Assembly: GCA_009760855.2 (NCBI GenBank)
Contig: WPIO01000076.1
Coordinates: 1,329,501 to 1,393,500 of the forward strand
Origin: Cristatella mucedo
Lineage: Eukaryota; Bryozoa; Phylactolaemata; Cristatellidae
Reading direction: 5' to 3'
DNA length: 64,000 bases
A program made the position numbers and the translations under genes. Below the pieces are notes generated by a model. It was not told the origin of the DNA, ran no database searches, and saw only the letters and a list, made by a program, of their open reading frames with translations. Shown here one piece after another: positions 45,701 through 56,300 of the stretch; position 1 is the stretch's first letter, and each line of letters opens with the position of its first letter.

Positions 45701-48700
45701 TGCTTGCTGGCCTACCGGCATGTGCAATCAGGCGATTACTGATGGTGCAAAACTCCGCAGCTAGACTTGTCTGTCGTGAGTGTTGCAGTTGCCACATCAC
45801 ACCACTTCTCGCCGACCTGCACTGGCTACCAGTCAAGCAACGGATCGACTTCAAGGTTTTGTCGCTCACTTATAGGTCACTTCATTCTTTGGCTCCAGCC
45901 TATCTCTCAGATCTACTCCACCACCAGGTCAAGCATAGTACCGCCCACTTTTCGGAATCCAACAGTTTACCACTACCTCGTACAAACTTCAAATCCTTTG
46001 GAGACCATGCATTTAGTTCGTATACTCCTAAAGTCTGGAACTCAGTCCCAACTTGCGTCAGAACATCCCCTGACTTGATCACATTTAAAAAGAACTTCAA
46101 AACACACCTATTTAGGACAGCATTTAGTGGGTCCCTGTGATTCGTCCTTGATGTGCTTATGTGTGCTGACACTGTGCATGCTGCCACTAACCACATTTGC
46201 ATGCTGACCCTGTGCATGCCACCCCTAACCATGTTATTCATGTTGTTTACCAAGCATGATATTACTCACGATTCAATCGCGTTTCCCTTTGCAGCAAATG
46301 TAAAGCACCTAGAAAGAGATTGATTTCTCTGATGGTGCTTTATCAAGTGCTTCATTATTATTTACAATGAATTCTTCACATGTAGTCACACATCAAATCT
46401 GTAATAAAAAACTGATACTCATAGAAGCATTGAAAGGTTCAGTATTTGATATGTATCTTTATCGTTTATCACTAGATGATGTTGTTGACATATTATCTTG
46501 ATAAGTTATTCTATGTATTACACGAAAAATCATTATTCTTCCTGATTAACTATTTATAATGATAGAAATTGAAATATAAATGCAGGAGCCTTAAGCCCAC
46601 CAGTTGAATTTAGCTCCAGCTGATGAAGTAGATGAATATCTGCATTTTCCTGAGATGGCATCAAGAGGCTGCAAGCAGCCGGAAGATGTGCTGCCATACA
46701 TCAGTACTTGCCTCTTCCTCTAGCAAACACACTGCCTCTCAAAGAGAATGTCAACACTGTCAAGACCTTGTTGGACGCCTGAATGTATAATTGAATGTGT
46801 TCATTGTAGACTTTAAACAGGTGGCATTCCCAGTGTGTGTCTAAAGCGATTTTACCTTGTGTTTCATGATGTTTGACCTTTACCAAGCGTTTCCATGCTT
46901 ACATTTGCCTTTTCCACTGAATGTCCTCAACAGTAATGACTTAACTATTACGCACGCACGCACACACACACACATTCTAGCAATTTAGCTATCGAGACAA
47001 CTCTTCTTAGCCGGTCGACACAGGACTTTAAAGCCTCGGCTTTGATTGCCATGAAGCTATAGAAGACTGAATTAAGGCTGCTTAGGTATTTAATTCCGTG
47101 TCGTCTTTCTACGCTTCATTTCTGGAACCCAGCAATTGACCGGACTCACCCCGAACCAAAACAAGTGGCAATAACCGTTTTAGGAAAGGTTTCTAGGCTT
47201 CATTTCTGGAACCCAGCAATTGACCGGACTCAACCCGAACCAAAACAAGTGGCAATAACCGTTTTAGGAAAGGCATAGGATAACTTTTCAGTGCAACACT
47301 TTCTTAGTCCTTACAGCAGTTTGAAATTTTTTATATAGAGGAAGTACTCTGACCTAATGACAAGAACACAGGATCCATACACGCCGCAAACGAAAGAATG
47401 CCAAGTCAACGAATCCAATGCGAAGAAAAGGGTCAACTATTTAACGAAGCCACTATACACTCACGTCCAGGGCTATTTGCAACCCTCTATGATATGGCCG
47501 ATTGGGTCGATTGCAGGACTTTCAAGCTAGAAATTTTCAAACTGAGCATTAAAGCTGCATACGACGTTAAATAATAATATTTACTATGCTCCCAGAAGAA
47601 TAAATGAGAGAAATACCGAAATTCTTACCTAGTGGGAAGTAGGCCCACAGCTGATACTGATGACCACCTCGTTCGGCCAGGCATGGACTCGAATAGCTTC
47701 CACAATGTATCGTGCTCCCACAGCATTTGAAGCAGCAGATGGAAAAGACCACCGAGGTTGGTGGACTTTGAGTGCTTCTCAGCTAATAGTCAAGTAGCCC
47801 ATAGATGTTGTATTGCAGCTATTACGGCGTTACTGACTGGGCTAATCAGTGATAAGAGTTCATCCACGATGAGGGCCAATTAATGATATCATTAATAATG
47901 ATGATGAATGATGATCATTATCATGATCATCCATGAATCATGATCATTCATGAATCACTGATTAATGAGTAATTAATGACAATCGAAAGCTGATGTTCGA
48001 AAAGAATGTTTTTTTTTTGACAGACTTAAGAAGTCGTACTTTGGGCAAAACACGAATATTGCTAACATGTATCTCCCAAAAGACTTGGACTGGTGAAAAT
48101 TCACATATTCTGACGAATATCGAGGTATGCATTCAGGTCCACACTACCAGGAATAAAAATCAGTCACCCGATGCCGGTACCAGAAAAGGAGCCCAAAACG
48201 ATGAATCCCACACTGCAGTGTTCAAAATTATACTGCATTGAATACATGGTGCTCTTCCCTTTTTTGGGCTGACCTTACAGGTATCGTAACCTTTGCCAGC
48301 CCAATAGAAAGAGGCTGGCTTAGCCTCTTTAAATAAATACATACTAGCTGATTTAACAGCCTTTTTTTGTATGGCGACCGGAGAGCCTTTACGGCTATCA
48401 CCACCGCTTGCAGCGGCGATAAAGTATCACCCACCACAGGATTTGAACCCACGACCTCGGGACTGAGGTCGTGAAAATCAACCGCCTTACCAAGTGTGCC
48501 ATACGTGCAGCTGAATTGTTGCACCAGTCATTAAGTCCTTGCATGCCCAGGACCTTAGGAAAATGAAGTAGCCATTCTTTCACTTGAAGACCGCAGCAAA
48601 AAAAGCCTTTGCTCTGTAGGTCCTAGACCGATGAACTCACAATTTTTATCGGATGACGCATTCTCTCCAGATGCCATGTCTGGCACATTCTTTCCAGCTA

Positions 48701-51700
48701 TCGTGCGTTTCTACTTTCATGCTACTCCCTACTCTGACTACTCATTAACTCAGCTGTGCTTCTCTCTTTCACTTAGTTGAATTAAGTAGTCTGTTGGCAA
48801 GCACCGAATGTAAAGGTGCCAACAGTGTTAGTGCCCAAATGAAAACTCCAACTTGACCGTTGGAGCTCTGCAGAGAGATAGATGGAGAAACATACGGCCT
48901 GTACATTCATACATACAGCCCTGTTTGCCAGACCTCAGCTACCCAGGGTATGAAGCAGTGGTATGAAGCAGTGAGCCCACTTTAGCGTGAGTAAAAAGTA
49001 TATGTCAGAGCTCGTACTCATAAATAGCCATATAAATACAACTCATTTGAGATCTTAAGAGAATTAAAAGCATCTTATGAGAACTTGATCTTAATGCTTC
49101 TCATATGCGCTTCACATATGCTGCAGGGCTCGAGCCCGAAACATCAGCAGTCAAAGGTGAGCATCCTAACCTCTATGCCAAGCCAGGGGGGCACGTCCAT
49201 ATATACTGTGGGGATCATTTCTGTTGTTAGGCGATTCCCTTATTGGCTGGCAGGCAGATCCCAGCTGCAGCTTCGTCAGAACTACACCTATTTCGGGGTA
49301 CGTAAACACCCATGGACATGAGTGTCAAGCCGACCAGCCGGCTCTAGCGCTTCACAGCTTAATTCTATCCAAGAAAGTGGATGGCATGCACCACAGAGAC
49401 ATAGAAAAAGTGAATCCCACACTTCTTTCAATCCAAAGCTGAGGCAAATTAAGGGCGAGGCTGTTGCAATCCTGTGGCAACCAAATGCTAGGATGACAGA
49501 GTCTTCATCGGCTGCTGAACAGCTTTCGATGCAGGTGCACAGTAGAGCACCTGCGTCTCGCGACAGCAAGTGCTTCGCACTTACGTGTCCACAATCCTGA
49601 CAAACGACAGAGCTGAGCAGGTGGCCGCCAAAGATACTGTCGACGGACGTGAGCTTCAGTTGTACGCCATACGCTTTCAATCGAATTTTTTTCTCGTCAT
49701 CGATATCTTTACCGGCAGAATCTCGGATTTTGAAAAGCTTCAGAATACCATGCTTCCTGCACTGTACAAATATATGCCGAACACTAACGATGCAATGTAA
49801 ATTGATAAAATGGCACAGCCAGCTTTGCCAATTGCCAGTCACTGCGTCACTTAAAGCACCAGCTTTGTTGTAAGCCATGCTCGACCTCAGCTACAGCACG
49901 CAGCAAACGCCTCAAGCGACCAGCGGCAGTAGCAGCAGCAACGTCACGAAATACGTACAAAAATCTCTTCATTTCGCATTCCATCGAGCAAATAGCGCAG
50001 CAGCTCGTGGCTGTCCTGCTGTTGCAGTCCTTTGAACCTTGGTGCTCTACCACAACATAGGAAAATTTTAAAATCATTCTGCACATTGATTGCTGCCTGC
50101 AGGGAACACTGGCTGATGATTATGCCGTAGGATTATTGGGTCAAACGCTTAGCCAATGGTCAGAGACTAGTTTTCCAAACAGGTGCAATGTAGTCAACAA
50201 GGCAGGCCAGGCAGTTGTATGGATGGCAGCAACAGGTAAAAGTCCTGCAATGGCACAAGCCCAGTTTCAGACTAAGAGCAACCCTTTGAATTGATTTTTT
50301 GTTGTTGCACTGATACATTAACTTTTCCTGCTGCACTTCGGTACACATGCAATGCGGCAGCAATAGTTTGTAGACATATGCATTAGCGTTACCTGTGAGA
50401 CAAGGGTCTGAAACCGGGTAGTAAACTCAAATGAATTATATGAATTTGAAAGCTACCTCTCACAAGTTCCATCCCAGCGAGTTATTGCAGCTAAATCTGT
50501 TTAGAAATGGTGAAGGATGAACATACACTAAGGACTCTGAGTAGAAAACGGCGATTTTACAACGATTTGCGAGGTGGACATAAGTCACTAGCACTTGGCA
50601 GCTTTGCAGAGACTAGTCGAATAAACCAAAGACAAAAGTCTAACCATGAAAAAGACAACAATTCACTTACATTACTACTACTACTACTAGCATTAGCCAC
50701 AGAGTCTTAATTGCGGTTTGATTGGGCACAGCTAGCACATATACCAAATGCATTCGGAACTGCAATTAGCAAATCAAAACCAGCCATTGAAACTAAAAAT
50801 CTCAGCAACAGGCTTCAGCGCACGTGCATAATATTTTCTCAAGACGGACTTCAGCAGAAGTCTCATAACGAACAAGCTCGTCATCTCGAAAATGTAGCTA
50901 TCAACGCATCTCTTCAAAAGTGTTCAAGAATTGCAACAGCATTGCCAAGGGACTCGTTTAGAGCTGCAAAAATCTGGTCAGAGCCTAGGCATAAAGGTTA
51001 CAGATTCACTGTTTGGTATAAACGATCACCAGCAACATTAAAAATATTAGCTGATTTAACAGCCTCTTTTGTATAGCGACAGAAGAGCCTTTACGGCTAT
51101 CGCCACCGCTTGCAGCGGCAATAAAGAATCGCCAAAAGCAGGATTCCAACCCACGACCTCGGGGCCGAGGTCGTGATAAGCAATCGCTGTTGAATTTTTT
51201 TGGGCTATGCTCATTCCTGCGACTTACTTCTTGCAGACTTGACTGAACAGGTTGGCAGGGCTAATAATGTTGCCTTTGGCAGCAGCATTCATATCGATAA
51301 TAAAGTTACGCAAAGCACTGGTCAAGTCTCCAAAACCGATTACCGGCACTGTCAGTGGTTCCTGCAAATAAAAAAAAAACGGATTCCAGGCGAACCGGTC
51401 GCGAGAGCAGCATGCAATCGCACTGGCAATCTAGATGCAACACATGCAGCCCATACATCTCGTTACCAAGTATGTCAACGATTGTGTTCGCTCTCGGCTT
51501 GAAGATGAGCCATCGTCACTTGCATGGTCGAGATCTGGCTGCCACAGCCTGGCCTGATCACTTTTGAAGCCAGGCAGAAAAAAAGTGGCATCTTTCTTGG
51601 CAAGATCGTGAAGAACATGCTCCAACAGATGCGTTTGACACAGATTCTGGAGGATGGCATTCATAAAGCACGTGTTTCCCAAATTGTTTAGACCCTACAG

Positions 51701-53276
51701 CAGCAACAGCAACACTTTTAATCACGAACTCAGTAGGAGCCAAATTATAGAGCAAACCGAGAGCTACCATCCAGCCCAAGGGCAGTCCATTTGCTGGACT
51801 ATTCAAGTAAAACCAACAGACTCATATACGTTTTTCCACTTGCCACCTTGAATCAGAAACAGCATCACTCATCTTGCTTGGTACAGAGATGTTGAGGGAA
51901 AAGAGAGAAAGAAAGGAGACTTTGGCTAGCGCTGGAAATGCCGAAAGAGCATCGTGGTAACAAGGACAACTATTATTTGTGGTAAATAATAATAATAATA
52001 ATAATAATAATGCACTTGATAAAGCGCCCTCAGAGAACTCAATCTCTCTAAATCGCTAAATAGTAGCAAAAGGGTAGAGCATTTATTGCATGCACATTCA
52101 TATTTTTACTGGCATTCGTTGACCAAAAGTCAGGATACAAGTTGAGCAAAGCATAGCGAATCAAAGCTAAAAAAAAAAAAAATGAGTGAAGTTTAATGAA
52201 GTTGTGAAGCTCATTAAAGGCGCTATCATGCAGCCATTACAGCCAGCACAAGTAAACTAGTACAGATACGCTACGCGATTAATTTTGTTGACAATACGAC
52301 CGACATCGAGACCAAGAATCCAACTGTGACATTTTGTCATCTGGAGAAAAGTTCCGATAAGCAGCACCAGCAGGGTTAAAAAGAGCTGATTATCAAAACA
52401 TAATATACTTAACACGCTATGTTACAAATAGTGGTAATCCAGGGGTAGGCATTACCTTAAGTTTGGGCAGCATTAGGCCAGCATTGGGGGCAAAGCCATT
52501 TACTCGTACTCCACCAGGTACTGGGCTATCAACCACATGCCCATCCGATGCCTTTCTCGCACTTATCGAATCCTTCATGTCAAGTATGGACTGATCCTTG
52601 CGGCCTGGACCTACATCACAAAAAAGGCCAGGCTATATCAAGGCCAGTTGGTGTCAGCTTTAAGATCGACACAGCAGGTCTATGCTGCCTGATGGCAGCC
52701 ACTTTGCACAAGAGTATCATAGTATAAATCAAAACCTTGCGAACAGCCACTTAGGCTGTCACTTCAGTAATGCAATTACTTGCGTGTGAGCAGCAGCATG
52801 CCAGTAGTCTGATTCATGTCACATTTTCTGCTGCATACTCATAAATAAATTCACAACCCTGTTTAAAGCAAACGATTAAAGAAAAACAACTCAAATTAAC
52901 AGCCTCATACACAATATAGCAATGAAAGAGCATGAATGACATTCACCTATTGCAGTAGGCACTAAAGAATGTAATGTCGTGTATCTCGTTATGAAACTCC
53001 ACAAAGCCACAAAAACTATGTGGTGTTATGCAGAAGTGTTTTGCATTGCGCACTCACAGCCTAAGCAGCTTTCGGTACACATTCGGTAGCCAGCAGACTT
53101 CATCTCACGCAACAAAGAGAAAGTGGGAAGTATTGCAGAGTCAGGAGAGCAGTTGAGGTAGTGAGTAACATGGAAGTAGTAGCTCAGGACCACTGAAAAG
53201 GATGAGCCATAGTCGGCAGCAGGAGAGTAGATGTCGTTGCAAATGGCTTGCTGCAGGACTCAAACCTACATTGGGG

Positions 53277-53311
<35 letters not shown>

Positions 53312-56300
53312 CAGTGAGAGAACCTTATTTCTGGGCTAAGCATTTACCGTATGGCATGCTTATGAATGTTGTTGCTCATGACACTGGAGCAGCCTGGCTA
53401 TGCTAGTAGGTTACGCTACTGCTCGTGATCTGATTAACAATCATTACAGTAGCAATAACAATAAAAACAAAGTGACCTGCATCTTTGAGGGTTGGGCATA
53501 TTTTTAGAGTGACTGCTATTGAATCTGTTGATTCGACCACATAACCATGTTTAGCTGAGGTTCAGTGCAAAATGTGACCTTGACTCTTATAGGTCTCACC
53601 AGGTCAACGTGACACTATCATTTCAGACGACAACGAGAGCTTGCTCATGTTACGCTTGTTGTTCCGCTTGTTGTTCGTACAATTTGCATGCCGATCGTTC
53701 GGTTAGTCAGAGAAATATCAATAAATGCGCTGTCCCGTCAGGTGGGGGCATAACTCCCCACCCTAAGCGATTATGAACTTGGTATGACAATCAAATATTT
53801 GCTTTATCAAGTGCATTATCATTATTATTATTTGCTTAGGGTACCTTTCAAAAAACAAACATGTTACAAAATCAAGTCCTTATTGAGCGCCTCTAATCTT
53901 GCCTGGGCATCACTGGCACCTCATTGCAATGGTTCAGGTCCAATCTCAGTGGGAGACTTGAGAGTATTGACGTGAATGGACAAAGATCATCCGACCGAGG
54001 AACCTCTGAAAGGGTACCTCAGAGATCTGTGCTTGGTCCCAATCTTTTCACAGTGGACACTCTCCCTCTTGCCGATGTGATTGACATGCACAATCTACGC
54101 TTTCACTTCTATGTAGATGAAACTCAGTTGTACCTTTGCTTTGACCCTCCCAGCCCTCCAGCATGTCGAATTCTCTCAACTCCCCTGCTGCATGTATTAA
54201 TGACATCTGCATGTGGATGGCAGAAAATTTTCTTCAATTGAATGCTGATAAAACTAGCCGACTAGTTATGGCAAACCAAGTGTGATTCGGATATTGGAAA
54301 GGCTAACGCTCAAAATCGGCTCTGAAAGCATGTCTCCGGTCGAATCTGCACGAAGTCTAGGTGTCGTGTTCTAAAGTGACCTTTCATTCGACGATCACAT
54401 CAGCTCCACAATTGAGTACTTTAGCCTACTTTTAGCAACATAACATTGCTTAAATTCGGGCTAGTTTAGACAGAAATACCACATCAAAATTGGTCCATGC
54501 ATTAGTAACATTCAGTCTTGACTTCAGTAACTCACTTCTTGCTGGTCTACCGGCCTTTGCACTCTGGCGCTTACAGGTTGTGAAAAACACTGCAGCTAGG
54601 CTTGTCTGTCGTGAGCCGTGCAGTTGCCACTTCGCATCACTTCTTGCTGACCTGCACTGGCTACCAGTCAAGCAACGACTTCAAGATTCTGTCACTCACT
54701 GCTAGGCCCCTTCATTCTTTGACTCTAGCCTATCTATCAGATCTACCTACTCCCCCACCAAGCTAAGCATAGTACCAACTGCTATTCGGAATCTAATCGT
54801 TTACCTATACTTCGTGGAGACCTCTAATCCTTTGGAGGCCGTGCCTTTAGTTCGTATGCTCTCAAAGCCTGAAACTCATTTCCGATTTGCATCATGACAT
54901 TTCTTGACTTGTCCACATTTAAAAAGAGACTAAAGAAAACACATCTATTTATCACAGCATTTGGTGGGTCCCTGTGACTCGTACTTTATGTGCTTGTCCT
55001 TGCTGATACTGTGCATGCTGCCGCTAATCAACCTTGCATGCTGACCCTGTGCATGTCACCTCTAACCATGTTATTCCTGTTGTTTATTGAGCATGCTACC
55101 ACTAAGCATTCGATCGTGCCTCCTTTGCATCAAATGTCGTGCCTAGAAAGAGATTGAAAATGAGTGAAAATGTAGTGCAACAATGCAGAAATGTATGAAG
55201 GAACAGATAGCAGCAATAAAATGTACCAGCAAATGCAGCCGAATTAGTCTTTTGAACACATTCGATGGCCCTCAGCAGCTGTGGGTACTTTTCAGCTGAT
55301 AGCTCTGAATCACAGTCATAGCACCTGCAATCCAAGAAAGGGAAGGGCTATAAAGAAAGTAACATTGAAACAGGCATCCCCTTTCGTGAAGGCAACTCAA
55401 AGCAACATAAGTGCCAAAGGCGGCCACAATAGAGACATTGCAGCTACTTAAAAGAACCGCCTGACACTGCTAGAAAAAAAGCTAAAAGCCAGCACCTCGC
55501 CGAGCCGAGCTTGGAAATCCATGAAAAAAGCATTACCAAGTGCACAAGTTCAAAAGTTAGCAACTAACAAAGTCGCTTGCAATTATGTATACGTCCTGAG
55601 CCAGAGGCCGATAAGGCACATTTTTCCTAATCCTGTTCAGGGCTGCGACAAAAATCTTCGTCACGTTTGCATGACAATTTATTTAGGAAAATGTATCAAG
55701 CAAATTGGATTTCTAATTTCAAGCACTCTGCTTGAGGCTCATTATATTTGGCAGCAAGATGACGAACCTCAGCACACTGCGAGGCCAGCAAAGTACTTTT
55801 TGACTAATCCTAGTGTGCTGCTGACGCAACTGTACGCCAGTTGCCTAATGTTTATGGGACAATATCGACAGGCGGCTGAGGCCTACATCAGTAGCCGATC
55901 TTTTCAGTAAAATTCAGGCTCTGTGGAATGTGCAAGAGTAAATCAGACAAAGCAGAAGCTGGAGGCCTCTATCTGCCAGGCCCGATGAGCAAGGCCATAC
56001 AGGATGGGGCAACGGCACTAAGTGAATAGATACTAACAGCATGCGTGCCTGCACTTGGGCCGTCAAAGAATATTTTCGCATTCTTCGAGCAATTGTAGTA
56101 CCCCTAGCGACTAGAGTCCCCTTATTACCCACCCTATTGAAGTAGCAATCACAAGCAGCTGTGGCAAGACAGCTTGCCACAGCTGGTTTGGTCCAGCTGT
56201 TATGGTGCTCGCCCCGATCAAGGTCTGGCTGAGGTCGTGGGCTCGAGCCCCGAGGTACATGTAAAGCGCCTGAATAGAGATTAGGTTCTCTTAGGGGGCT

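Noticed and set aside
47880-47980. ATGATCATTCATGA palindromes as a regulatory or origin element
   Set aside because: Looks like degenerate simple sequence; no second copy or neighbouring gene start to support function.
55521-55910. A 129-codon plus-strand frame in a gene B intron
   Set aside because: Overlaps a dispersed repeat also found near 12.0 kb; no recognisable domain.
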